Of a stretch of DNA of 64,000 nucleotides, positions 35,285-44,913 are shown piece by piece; the stretch's first letter is position 1; every line of letters begins with the position of its first letter. Under the pieces are notes generated by a model. That model was given only the letters and a program-made list of their open reading frames with translations. It ran no database searches and was not told the origin of the DNA. Origin of the DNA: Asterella californica (Eukaryota; Streptophyta; Marchantiopsida; Marchantiales; Aytoniaceae); contig JAYKYS010000001.1 of the NCBI GenBank assembly GCA_036924285.1, forward strand, positions 44,329,501 through 44,393,500, written 5' to 3'. The position numbers and the translations under genes are program-made.

Positions 35285-36600
35285 GTTCTCTGCAAGAGGA
35301 CAGAGATTGTGTGTATGGCTTGAGGAGTGAGAACGTGGAAGGCGACTACTCCCACTGGACTATGTACTGCTGGTGACTCCTCTGCCATGGCCATGACTGC
35401 TAGAGACTCCTCCTCCAGATTCGAGACCAACGGATGGGGTTGGAGCTGGACTGATAGGAGATGGCAGAGGAACTCCACTGAAGGGAAGCTGTGAGAGACG
35501 GACGGAACGTAAGCTGGGCCAGCAGAAGAGACAGGCACAGTGTGGTAAAAATAGACGTCGGTCTCAGGAGACACTTGACTGAGTGAGGGATCAGCAGAGG
35601 GGGCGGATGTGGGAGAGAGAGTCGAGGAAGACTCATCATAGATAACATCACGAGAGGTGAAGATATGACCGTCAGATTTTCTTTGGAGATGGTAGTCTTT
35701 ACTCTGGCCGCTATAGCCAAGGAAGATGCATTCGTGAGAGCGATCATCGAGCTTTGTGCGCTCAACCTCGGGGACCTGGGAAAAAACGCGATAGCCAAAG
35801 ACGCACAAAAAGGAGAGATCAGATTGACGAGGAGTTGTGGAGGCATAAGAGTGCCAGAGTTCATAAGGTGTGGTCATAGACGGGATAGCCTTAGATGGAC
35901 ACCGGTTCTGGAGGAAGGTGGCGCAGATAATTGCTTCACCCTAGAAGGGTTTGATAAGACTGGAAGTGAAAAGCATAGAACGGACAGCATCAAACAAGCT
36001 ACGATTCTTACGCTCAGCAACATCATTTTGCTGAGGAGAGTAAGGGACTGTGAATTGACGCTGGATGCCGCGCTCATGACAAAAAGCATCAAAAGCAGCT
36101 GAACGATATTCCCCGTCATTGTCAGATCGCAAAGTGATAAGAGATTGACCAGTGACGAGCTCAGCAAATGCAAGATAGTCCCGAAAAGCAGCAAAACAGT
36201 CACTCTTATAGTAGAGAAGACGAGTGACAGTGTAGTGCGAGTAGTCATCAATGAAGGTGATGAAATATTCATAGCCAGAAAAAGTGCAAGGAGAGATGCG
36301 ACCACTAATATCAGAATGGACCAGTGCTAGAGGACGAGTTGATCGAGTGGAGTTGGCACGTGAGAATTTAGTGCGGGCATGCTTGCCGTGTGCACAAGCT
36401 GGACAAATATCCTCAGAGAGTGGGAAGGAAGGGAGGCCGGTAACATACCTGCGGTGGCTCAGCTCATGGACTCGATGGTGGTTGATATGGCCGAGTCGCT
36501 GATGCCACAAGGTAGAGAGATCGTCCGTTGTAGTAACAAGGGCACATGGTCGAGGTGCTATTGGTGGAGGAGTCCTGCTACCAGATGCGAAATCCTGAAG
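35281..36600 (-). pseudogene. Copia I gag-pre-integrase and integrase
   Basis: On the minus strand the frame runs WHQRLGHINHHRV (zinc-binding GAG-pre-integrase, His and Cys pairs ending CPACAHGKHA), then the integrase core with Asp in HSDISG, Asp in LRSDNDGEY and Glu in QQNDVAERKNRS. The frame shifts near 35940 and continues from about 35930 through WHSYAS, VFGYRVFSQVP and CIFLGYS to 35281. All three catalytic acids are kept, so decay is limited here. The frame is open upstream through the hairpin-rich linker to 37254. Confidence 0.92.
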
Positions 36601-37225
36601 GCCTTCTAGCAGACGCGGAGGAGATCGCGACGGAGAAGATAAAATGGAGAACTCGGAATTTGGGGAGCGCAGGTCAGGAGAAACCCAAGATGAAACCTGG
36701 TTAAAAGTCGGGTCGCGGTCGGATCTGGTAAGCCTGGTCGGGCCTTGTAAGCCAAGCCGCAGACCTAGAAGACCTTGCGCGAGTGACGCGACCGCAGTGA
36801 CGAAACTCGACACGGATCCTAGAGGGTCCGCGTCAGCGACCCAGTGTCCCAGGTCGGTGGAGGTCACGGCGACCTCCCATGACCTAGGAGGGGGACTGTC
36901 TCCGTGCGGAGGCAGTCCGTGCAAGGGATGGGTTCCCATCCCATCTCCTTGGGTAATGTGGATGAGATCCTCACCGTTCCACACGGATGGAGGTCCCATA
37001 CGTGTGGTGCATATCCCCGCAGCGGCGGGGGTACTTGAAGTGTGTCCCCGGCGTGCAGGGATACACGATCCTCCGTACGGAGATATATTAAGTATCATCG
37101 CACGATGCGAGATGACAGTGCGTGTACGGCATGCGCGGATGAGGATGGAGATGAGATCTCCATCCTCATCCGCAATGCGTGCGTGGACTGGTAGTCCGTG
37201 TGGGGACGCGTGGTCTGACGAGGTC
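36600..37225 (-). repeat. GC-rich hairpin array in copia I protease-integrase linker (lower part)
   Basis: Consecutive short inverted repeats: 36859-36865 with 36871-36877; 36893-36904 with 36907-36918 (12 pairs, 2-nt loop); 36925-36932 with 36935-36942; 37015-37020 with 37025-37030; 37040-37048 with 37058-37066; the perfect palindrome 37071-37082; and 37135-37152 with 37156-37173 (18 bp, perfect, 3-nt loop). The minus frame stays open through them, so the linker may be translated as a Gly/Pro/Arg-rich tract. Such a long insert between protease and integrase is not usual for copia. Confidence 0.85.
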
Positions 37226-38142
37226 TGTAAACCCTCCGCGGTCCTATCGATCAACTACCCTCCCCCGATCTCTCAACCTCCACGATCGTCATCCACGAAT
37301 CTGCAACATGTCGGGCCTGTCTCTCACTCAGGGGTCATCTCTGATGGCTTTGATGGAAGCACACCATGAACTTGAAGGGAAAATGCTAAGTTCACTCATT
37401 CATACACCACAAACTTATCAACTAAAAATCTCCATAAACTCATCAACTAAAATCCTCCATTCTAACGACGTCTCTCAAGTTCTCACATGCTAAACATATC
37501 CCACACTCTCTATATTACTCAAGTTGTCATTATGACGATGTGAAAACAAGGATGAGGAGCTCTTCTCTACTCCTCTATTTATACATTCTAGGTTTTTACT
37601 TTGGTACCCTCCGGTAACTCAGCCGTAACTACTTTTACCGGGTTTTACTAAGATATTACTTAAGGTAAAAGTATTAATCACATGGGCTTTTACCTTTTCA
37701 CATGGGCTTATTCCTTCAAAGTCAACAACTTCTAGAAGGATTCTGGAATATTCTCAAGGAATCTCGAATTTCCACCCCCCCCCTCTACACTAGGACCCAC
37801 TAAAAAGGAAACATGTGGAATCTCTTCTTGTTTTTTATGTCCACAAAGTCCACAACTTTAATCCAACCACTAATATCAAGTCAAAAAGGAGATAAGGGAT
37901 ACTTTCCACCTCCTTTCTACCTTTTAGACAAGATGAGAAGATAGTAGTGCTCACTCTTTAGCAAATATTTGAATTCTGCCAAAAGTACAGCTAAGTTTAA
38001 CCATAACTAACTTTTAGCTAGTCATGACGAACTTGATACCTCCTTAAAGTACTTTGGCAGCCAATAAACATTCTCAACACTTAGTTATAACTAAACACCA
38101 TACTAATAGACAAACTTCCTATGTCTAACATAGGTCGTTACA
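37226..38142 (-). repeat. Nested element 3' LTR
   Basis: Starts TGTAAACC and ends GTTACA in the plus reading. The match to the upper LTR does not stop at this end but continues 128 bp into the interior. Confidence 0.9.
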
Positions 38143-38669
38143 GATCGCGGGAGGCGCGCCTCATCGAGAGTCCCGCTGACTGGGGACTCCCTGTCGTCAT
38201 TTGGTGCAACACCCAATGAGTGCGAGGGAGTCCTCGCGTGGGAGTCTCCAATGACAAGGGACTCCCGGTCATCGTTAGCTCCACATTGTTGCCACTCTTC
38301 CGTAGGACCGTCCGAAAACCGTTGCTCCAACTTATCCACCCTTTCGACATACTGCCGAACTTTCTCATCGTCCCGTTGCCTCAAATGAGTAAGCTCCACC
38401 ATGAGTTTCTCATAACTCTCTTCTGGAAGAAATTCTTCGATGAGTGCATTACTCAACGTCTCCCATGTGTCCTCAACTGCACCAAGTGTCTTGCTCTTCA
38501 CTCGGTCTTCATACCACGTAAGAGCAAAATCTTCTAAAAACTCTAGCAGTAACAACACCCATTCTTCCTTCCTTCTCACGTTGTTTTCAATGCAACCCCT
38601 TTTGAAGTCTCGTACAAATGGTTCTACATCTTCATTGTCCTTACCATGAAACACTGGTAACTTCCCCAT
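38103..38669 (-). CDS. Retrotrans_gag-domain protein, fused at C-terminus to host-derived sequence
   Basis: 188 codons from ATG at 38669. Residues about 1-120 fit the gypsy capsid/gag fold: FHGKDNEDVEPFVRDFKRG, then WVLLLLEFLEDFALTWYED, TWETLSNALIEEFLP and LRQRDDEKVRQYVERV. From about residue 130 the frame enters the 128-bp segment that duplicates the copia linker (38143-38270), and then the LTR. The natural gag C-terminus is therefore replaced by foreign sequence, although the frame remains open. A trimmed capsid of this kind might still assemble, but that is speculation. Confidence 0.8.
   Translation of the reverse strand: MGKLPVFHGKDNEDVEPFVRDFKRGCIENNVRRKEEWVLLLLEFLEDFALTWYEDRVKSKTLGAVEDTWETLSNALIEEFLPEESYEKLMVELTHLRQRDDEKVRQYVERVDKLEQRFSDGPTEEWQQCGANDDRESLVIGDSHARTPSHSLGVAPNDDRESPVSGTLDEARLPRSVTTYVRHRKFVY
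38143..38270. repeat. 128-bp duplicate of host copia linker next to 3' LTR
   Basis: 123 of 128 positions match 41633-41760, which is the copia I sequence just outside the opposite LTR. It includes the hairpin GCGAGG-GAGT-CCTCGC and the palindrome GAGGCGCGCCTC. Homology ends at GACCGGGAGT on the gag side. Confidence 0.9.
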
Positions 38670-38929
38670 CTTGTAACTATTCTTTCTACCCTTCTAATTT
38701 TTGGTGCAATAACTACTCGCTAAAAGAGCACGAACATCATCAATTCCATTCGCGAATAATCTACCATAGGTAAAATAAAAGGAAATGGTTGTAACAACAC
38801 CTCTTGTGCCATCTCTTCTCCCAAGGTAATCATGAGCCTGAGTCGCATCACTGTCTTCTCCACCATCCGAATGACGATCTCCATCACAACTCAGTCGAGT
38901 CCTCCTTTGAAGTCGACAACTTCTCCGTC

Positions 38930-39376
38930 TCAGCTCTTTGAGTCTCGTCCAACTTCTCGACTACGGACGTAAGTAGGGCGGGACGTAAGTAGGGCGGCCA
39001 CATCGACGCACTTGTGTCCTCTTGATATATCACCCACTCCACAACTTGGACAAGGATCTTCTCCTAGAAGATGAATTGGCGCTGGTGACGATGGACCCAC
39101 TCGAAGACTTAAATTCGTAAACTCCCGCTTCCCTTTAGCTCTCTCGGTTCTGATTCTAGTTGGACAATTCACTACTTTATGTCCCAACCCTCTACAGAAA
39201 TAACACCACAAGTCGATTTCTACTCTTCTCCTCGGAGATTCTACTTGAGGTTTTGTACTAGGGTTCTCAAACTCAACGATAATCTCTTTCGAGCTCTCTC
39301 CGACGCTTACTATGACATCTAAACCTTGAGGAAGGTTTCTAAGTCTAACTTTCTAATCTTTTGAACTTCCACTCAT
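38930..39376 (-). pseudogene. CCHC zinc-knuckle protein upstream of gag
   Basis: From ATG at 39376 the frame meets TAG at 39353-39355 (codon 8), then stays open to 38930. It holds a retroviral-type zinc knuckle CYFCRGLGHKVVNC (C-x2-C-x4-H-x4-C), followed by a second Cys/His cluster CPSCGVGDISRGHKC. Nucleocapsid knuckles bind element RNA. Here the knuckle lies before the capsid-type domain, the reverse of the usual order. Downstream of 38930 the sequence toward 38669 still looks coding but has stops. Confidence 0.6.
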
Positions 39377-39979
39377 GTTGCGCCTTCTCAACCATTAAGT
39401 GGACAAAATATCGTTGAGGAAAATAACTCTACATCACTTTCTTAACTCTTTCGAGCTTTATATTGAAAATCGTGTATTCTACATGCTATACACGAAATAA
39501 AATCCAATCTAAAATTAAGAGTCCATGATAATATCCTCATGACCATCGTCTGTACTAATCCTAGCAGACATCTTAAAGTCACTTTTGTAAGGATCACACT
39601 CTACTTCGCCAGGAGCATTCGTGGCCTCCACAGTGAATGATACTTTGAACTCAACCTTCTTCACATCTGCGTCGATGCTCGCAGAAGCTTCTTGATATAA
39701 AGCAAAAATATCACCCCAATTGCAATAGAAGCTTGATCGCAATGCCTCTATACTTAACTTTGGCTTTTTCATCTCCGTTATAACTCCCAAACGTCTCTTC
39801 TTCAACTTCGGCACTCGAACTGGATTCCCCATGAAGTATCTTCAAGACCTCCTTGTATGCCGAAACGTATATCTCTTAGTTGGTAAGAGATCTCTCCAAG
39901 ATTTTTGTGGTCTCCAGTAGCTCAACCTCCAAGCTACTAAATCATGAAGTTTCAACAGAAACTTCCCTAATCAGAAGAG

Positions 39980-40450
39980 ATGGTGATGACTGTACAAATT
40001 TTCAGAGAACTGAAATTTGTATATTTTCACTTCCCTCATGGTTGTCAACCCCCTCCACTTTGAAAAATTCTTTCTCTCTCTTCAGACCCCATCTTCTCAT
40101 GATATTTTTTGTCCTGGATAGCTTATCAGCCTATCTAAAACACTGGAAAGTTTCTCAGGAAAATAAAATTCACAGAAAATCTGACACTGACTGTAAACTT
40201 TTTCCAGAGAACAGAATTTCTCAACTCTCACGAATAGACCCACTCAACTTTGAAAAATCATTGCTCGCTCTCTAGACCACCTTTTCCTATGATTTTTTAT
40301 GACTTAGATAGGTTATCAGCCAATCTAAAACACTGGAAAGTTTCACACGAAAATAAAATTCACAGAAAAGTTGACAGCGACTGTACAAATTTTCCAGAGA
40401 GCAGAATTTCTAAACTCACAAATTTCTCTCCTCTAATAACTTTTCTCTCC
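39980..40450. repeat. Tandem repeat, 190-201-bp unit, about 2.4 copies
   Basis: GACTGTA followed by a CCAGAGA-CAGAATTTCT block recurs at 39988, 40189 and 40379, with the intervening CACTGGAAAGTTTC blocks in step. It lies in the leader between primer site and coding region of the nested element. Untranslated-region tandem repeats of this size are common in gypsy elements. Confidence 0.8.
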
Positions 40451-40697
40451 TCCTTTCTCTACAACTCTTGTTGCATCTTCTTTCAACTCTCCTCAAGCCC
40501 TTTCTAAGTGAACAAGATGTAAAGAATGACTTCGAACGCGTCATATATCACTACGAGATACACGAAAGGTTCTAGCGTTGCTAACATCGCGTTAGCTCTC
40601 TCTCCTCCCAACGTTCTCTCCATGTGCTCTCTCATAATCTCCTTTTGTCGAATATAGAACTGAACTCTAAACATTTCCAATGATCCCTTCAAGTGAG

Positions 40698-40715
40698 GTC
40701 CCGGCAACGGAACCA
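40698..40715 (-). promoter_or_regulatory. Nested element primer-binding site (tRNA-Asp-like)
   Basis: On the minus strand the sequence 4 nt after the 5' LTR reads TGGTTCCGTTGCCGGGAC. Plant tRNA-Asp has the 3' end CCGGCAACGGCGCCA, so 16 of 18 positions would pair. It sets the element's orientation. Confidence 0.75.
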
Positions 40716-40719
40716 AAAA

Positions 40720-41632
40720 TGTAAACCCTCCGCGGTCCTATCGATCAACTACCCCCCCGATCTCTCAACCTCCACGATCGTCATCCACGAATCTGCAACA
40801 TGTCGGGCATGTCTCTCACTCAGGGGTCACCTCTGATGGCTTTGATGGAAGCACACCATGAACTTGAAGGGAAAATGCTAAGTTCACTCATTCATACACC
40901 ACAAACTTATCAACTAAAAATCTCCATAAACTCATCAACTAAAATCCTCCATTCTAACGACGTCTCTCAAGTTCTCACATGCTAAACATATCCCACACTC
41001 TCTATATTACTCAAGTTGTCATTATGACGATGTGAAAACAAGGATGAGGAGCTCTTCTCTACTCCTCTATTTATACATTCTAGGTTTTTATTTTGGTACC
41101 CTCTGGTAACTCAGCCGTAACTACTTTTACCGGGTTTTACTAAGATATTACTTAAGGTAAAAGCATTAATCACATGGGCTTTTACCTTTTCACATGGGTT
41201 TATTTCTTCAAAGTCAACAACTTCTAGAAGGATTCTGGAATATTCTCAAGGAATCTCGAATTTCCACCCCCTCTCTACACTAGGACCCACTAAAAAGGAA
41301 ACATGTGGAATCTCTTCTTGTTTTTAATGCCCACAAAGTCCACAACTTTAATCCAACCACTAATATCAAGTCAAAAAGGAGATAAGGAATACTTTCCACC
41401 TCCTTTCTACCTTTTAGACAAGATGAGAAGATAGTAGTGCTCACTCTTTAGCAAATATCTGAATTACGCCAAAAGTACAGCTAAGTTTAACCATAACTAA
41501 CTTTTAGCTAGTCATGACGAACTTGATACCTCCTTAAAGTACTTTGGCAGCCAATAAACATTCTCAACACTTAGTTATAACTAAACACCATACTAATAGA
41601 CAAACTTCCTATGTGTAACATAGGTCATTACA
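40720..41632 (-). repeat. Nested element 5' LTR
   Basis: 913 bp, near-identical to 37226-38142. In the minus direction it is followed by the primer site, so it acts as the 5' LTR and should hold the element promoter. Confidence 0.9.
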
Positions 41633-42327
41633 GGTCGCGGGAGGCGCGCCTCATCGAGAGTCTCGCTGACTGGGGACTCCTTGTCGTCATTTGGTGCAAC
41701 ACCCAATGAGTGCGAGGGAGTCCTCGCGTGGGAGTCCCCAATGACAATGGACTCCCGGTCTACGGACGTCATCAAGACGTCCTGTGGCCTTGGGAGGTCA
41801 TGATGGGACTCGATCCGTGTGAGAGGAGGAGGTGTGCTGCCATAGGATACTCCAGTAGACGTGTGTGAGATAGGAGGCAGGTCAGCTGGTGATGTCCGCA
41901 TGAGAAAAATGCCAAGGGGCGTGGAGGTGAGAGGGATAGAGCTCGCCTGCGACAGATTTTGACCCTCATTATCCAAGTGTGATATTTCTAGAATTTGTGG
42001 AGTGAAAATTTCAATATACTCCGAAATCAGAGGAGAAAAAATCTGTGAGTCACTTGTGTGCATTTCTTCTTGGAGGTGCACATTCAGTGAGATAGGGCTG
42101 GACCTAGACCGTGAGAAGCGGATCCTACGCATATTGCGATTGAATAGAGAGACGCTAGTCCGCTGGTTTGATTGCGGTCTAGCTCGCAGGCGCGGTCTTG
42201 ATCTCTGGCTGAGAGGTAGTGTGTGGACTATTGGAGTCCGACCAGCTGTAGTGACAAGCGCAGTTTGATCAGCGACCAAAATTGAATTTCTCGAGCATGT
42301 AGAGATCATCAACGGTGAGACAAGGAG
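41633..42327 (-). repeat. GC-rich hairpin-bearing linker of copia I (upper part)
   Basis: Continuation of the protease-integrase linker on the other side of the nested insertion. Perfect small stems include 41712-41717 with 41722-41727 and 41764-41770 with 41776-41782, plus the palindrome GAGGCGCGCCTC near 41641. A minus-strand frame (41593-42312) stays open through it and encodes an Arg/Ser/Thr-rich tract with no known domain. Confidence 0.75.
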
Positions 42328-43578
42328 CTAGCACTTGTCCGAATTAATTAACTTGTCAATTAAGCACCAGCCACCATTGGCATCAAATTGCCGAGCTGAG
42401 AATAAATTCTTTTGCAAGGCGGGCACATGAAAAACGTCACGTGTGTACACATGCTCGCTGTTGAGCAGGCGTACTTCCACCATGCTAGAACCAGCAACGT
42501 GGATGGTGATGTTGTCACCGAGTAGAATCGCATCATTCTCGGTGTTCTCAGTAGAGACGAGTGAGTATTCGATGAATTGTCGTTGATTATGTGTCATGTG
42601 GTGTGTGGCACCCGTGTCCACATACCAATTAGGGTCAGATGTCTGCACGATTGCAGATGAACATTGTGCCACCAGAACTCGATGAGTGTTGTTGTTGTTG
42701 TTCTGGGAACGACGATTTTTGTTCTTGTTCTTGTTTTGGTTACCAGCATTTGAGTTGTCGTTGCTGCTGCTGGGTTTGTCAAGACACTCAGCGATGCGAT
42801 GTCCGGGCTTGTTACACTAGAAACATTTCTCGTTAGGATCTGGTGGTCTTTTCGGTGGCTGATTACCACTTTGTCGGTTATCATTGTTGCGCCGGTTGTT
42901 GCTGTTGCGTCCTCCTTGCCGGCGTCTTGCAAACAAGGCAGTAGATGGTTCCATCGATAATTTGCGTCCAATCGTTTCCTCTTGGATGAGGAAGGTGATG
43001 AGGTCCTATAGCGAGAGATTTGGGTTTGTTCTCATCGTCTGCAAGAATAAATGATAGTTGTTGGGCATGTTGCCCATCAACGCGAGGACTTGCTCCTCGT
43101 TGGTAATTATCAATCCTGCTGAAGTCATCTGCTGGATGAGAGACTTGAAGTTGTTCACATGATGGGTGACAGTCTCGTTGAGTTTCATCTTTAAAACTCG
43201 CAACTTCTCTCTTAAGCATATGCATCTTGATCACCATGTCTTGACCAGCAAAGTGTCTGATCAAGGTGGACCATGCATCGTTCGACGTAGTGCAAGACAT
43301 TAGATGTCCTGTCACACTGTTCTCGCAGCATTCATTGATTGCTGCGAGCGCATTAACGTCACGCTGATCTTAATTTGCGATGCTGCCGGGTCTAGTAGCA
43401 GGGGGAGAGATGGGTACCGCAGTACCTCCGAGTGTCGTGGCACGTGGTCTTTGCACGTTCTTTTCCACGATATCAAGAACACCATGGGCCCTGAGCCGCA
43501 AGGTTGTCTTGTGTTTCCAAAGCGTGAAATAGCTGTCGTCGAACTTAGCTCAACTTTTGGTGTCAAAGGGGCAGACAT
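42328..43578 (-). pseudogene. Copia I gag and protease, frameshifted
   Basis: Gag starts at ATG 43578 (MSAPLTPKVEL), shifts frame almost at once, then reads YFTLWKHKTTLRLRAHG and ALAAINECCENSVTGHL with a TAA between (about 43370). A further shift leads to the UBN2-type region LIQQMTSAGLI and MPNNYHLFLQTMR, and a CCHC knuckle whose fourth position is TAG (about 42820). The protease follows with active-site WYVDTGATHHM near 42627 and FHVPALQKNLFSARQF, ending at a stop at 42328. Gag forms the particle and protease cuts the polyprotein. Multiple lesions make it inactive. Confidence 0.9.
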
Positions 43579-43750
43579 TCTGTATCTGATTGATCGCTGG
43601 AACGATGAAGTTCTGTTAGCGAAGATATAGAATCTCAGTGCATGAAGCGTCCTTCTCACAGCAGTTGAAGCGTCCTCCAACTGCTCTCACCTAAGGACCG
43701 AAAGTCTACCTAGTGCCTATGTTATTGTGCTAGTGCATCAACAAAGCAAA

Positions 43751-43762
43751 GCTCTGATACCA
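43751..43762 (-). promoter_or_regulatory. Copia I primer-binding site (initiator tRNA-Met)
   Basis: Minus-strand TGGTATCAGAGC abuts the 5' LTR directly. It is the classic plant Ty1/copia site, complementary to the 3' end of initiator tRNA-Met. Confidence 0.95.
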
Positions 43763-44013
43763 TGTTTGAAATGAACTACTGGTAGAATAGGCTAAGGCAA
43801 AACTCTAATTCACGGCATATGGACAATATGAGAGTGTGAGAGAGCTCCTCAAGAGAGTGTAGGCAGAACCAAGTAAATAGATTATTCAATAATGTACAAT
43901 GACCTTAGGTCTGGATAATATACTCTTGATCTTGGCCTTGATGACCTTACGAAAAGTCACCACCTAATAACCTGAACCTGTTACTGGAGGTATATTCACA
44001 CTGTATTCTAACA
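43763..44013 (-). repeat. Copia I 5' LTR
   Basis: 251 bp, TGTTAGAATACAG to CATTTCAAACA in the minus reading. About 18 differences from the 3' LTR. Confidence 0.95.
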
Positions 44014-44194
44014 GGTCCATCCTTCAATCTCCACTACGCGCACTTGACCATCATCGCACCGGGAGTTGCGAATCTTCGTCTTTTGTGAAGTATATGTTTG
44101 ATACCAAGTCTTGTCGGACCATGGAAAGCAGCAGTTTTGAATCTGAAACGCTGATAGCGTCATATGGAACTCGTTGGATGATGCGATCATCGTA

Positions 44195-44430
44195 GAACCA
44201 GGCCCAGCCAAGGTTTTTCTTGCTTATTTGTAATTTGCCAGCGGTTTTTGACAATTTACAACTACTGTGTTAATTTAATTCACCGGCGGTTTTTAGCAAA
44301 TTTCGAGTAAATTTTTACTTTTCTAGTTGTTTTGAGACAAAATTTATCCGACGCATTCTCTACTTCTCCTGCAATTTTAGAAAACTTGCCGGGGCACATT
44401 ACACGGGATGCCGAATCTAGGCTGGCGCTG
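44195..44430 (-). repeat. Dispersed repeat, copy B (partner of 5188-5413)
   Basis: Inverted relative to copy A, about 39 kb away. Sequence outside the matched block differs completely. Confidence 0.8.
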
Positions 44431-44565
44431 CGTAGAACAATTGACACATCGGCGGTGGACAGTGTTCTTCTTCGGTAAGCACACGGTCGCTTCCCGCTTC
44501 CAAAGCCGAATACGAGATTAGATACGTTCTCGGTATTCGGAGGTTTCACAAGGATCAGAGAAGAG

Positions 44566-44913
44566 ATTTACTTGATCATACCCTTATAACGAATATCGGA
44601 TTTCATTTCACCTCTTCTATAATTTCTGTTTTATCTCTGAACTAGAGTTTCCAGTTATACAAGTCATGTTGCTAAGTCGTACCAAAAATTGAGATTTGCC
44701 CTGCTTTCCAGCAAGAGCAGTGATACGAGAAGAGATCCAAAAATTTAATTTTAGATCTTTGGTTGACTTTGACTCTATGTATACGCAATTGCTGATTAGA
44801 CAAGATGACCTGTACTGACTTGCAACTACAGCTGAATCTGGTTAAGTAGAATTTATTTAAAAAAAAAGACTGATAAAGTCCGACATTCTTTCTACGAGTC
44901 TGATCAAGTAAAT
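44566..44913. mobile_element. MITE-like element with ACTTGATCA ends, 348 bp
   Basis: ATTTACTTGATCA at 44566-44578 is the perfect inverted copy of TGATCAAGTAAAT at 44901-44913. The interior is A+T-rich and non-coding. A target duplication is not clear. The same terminal word occurs singly elsewhere (8817, 8877), so it may be a small family. Confidence 0.5.

Larger units (their letters stand above)
37226..41632 (-). mobile_element. Nested non-autonomous LTR retrotransposon, gag-only
   Basis: Direct repeats of 917 bp (37226-38142) and 913 bp (40720-41632) begin TGTAA and end TTACA and differ by roughly 15 substitutions plus two small indels, so the insertion is young. Flanks share GGTC (37222-37225 and 41633-41636), or AGGTC if the last LTR base is counted. 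A tRNA-Asp-like primer site follows the upper LTR, which makes the element minus-strand. Inside are a CCHC zinc-knuckle frame and a Retrotrans_gag frame, but no protease, integrase or reverse transcriptase. Gag type and primer site point to a Ty3/gypsy relative dependent on enzymes supplied elsewhere, or to one that lost pol by deletion. Confidence 0.9.
33201..44013 (-). mobile_element. Ty1/copia retrotransposon I, full-length but decayed, with nested insertion
   Basis: Both LTRs (251 bp each) are present. 5-bp flanks are GGTAC (33196-33200) and GGTCC (44014-44018), a target duplication with one change. In the minus direction the order is LTR, tRNA-Met primer site, gag, protease, a long G+C-rich linker, integrase, reverse transcriptase, RNase H, polypurine tract, LTR. 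This order (integrase before reverse transcriptase) defines copia. A second LTR element (37226-41632) sits in the linker. Gag and pol carry several frameshifts and stops. The two LTRs differ at about 18 of 251 positions, so insertion is clearly older than the nested element. Confidence 0.95.

Noticed and set aside
35665..37369. Plus-strand frames of 145-241 codons across copia I
   Set aside because: They run opposite to the integrase frame with its catalytic residues and GC-rich linker; long only because of base composition.
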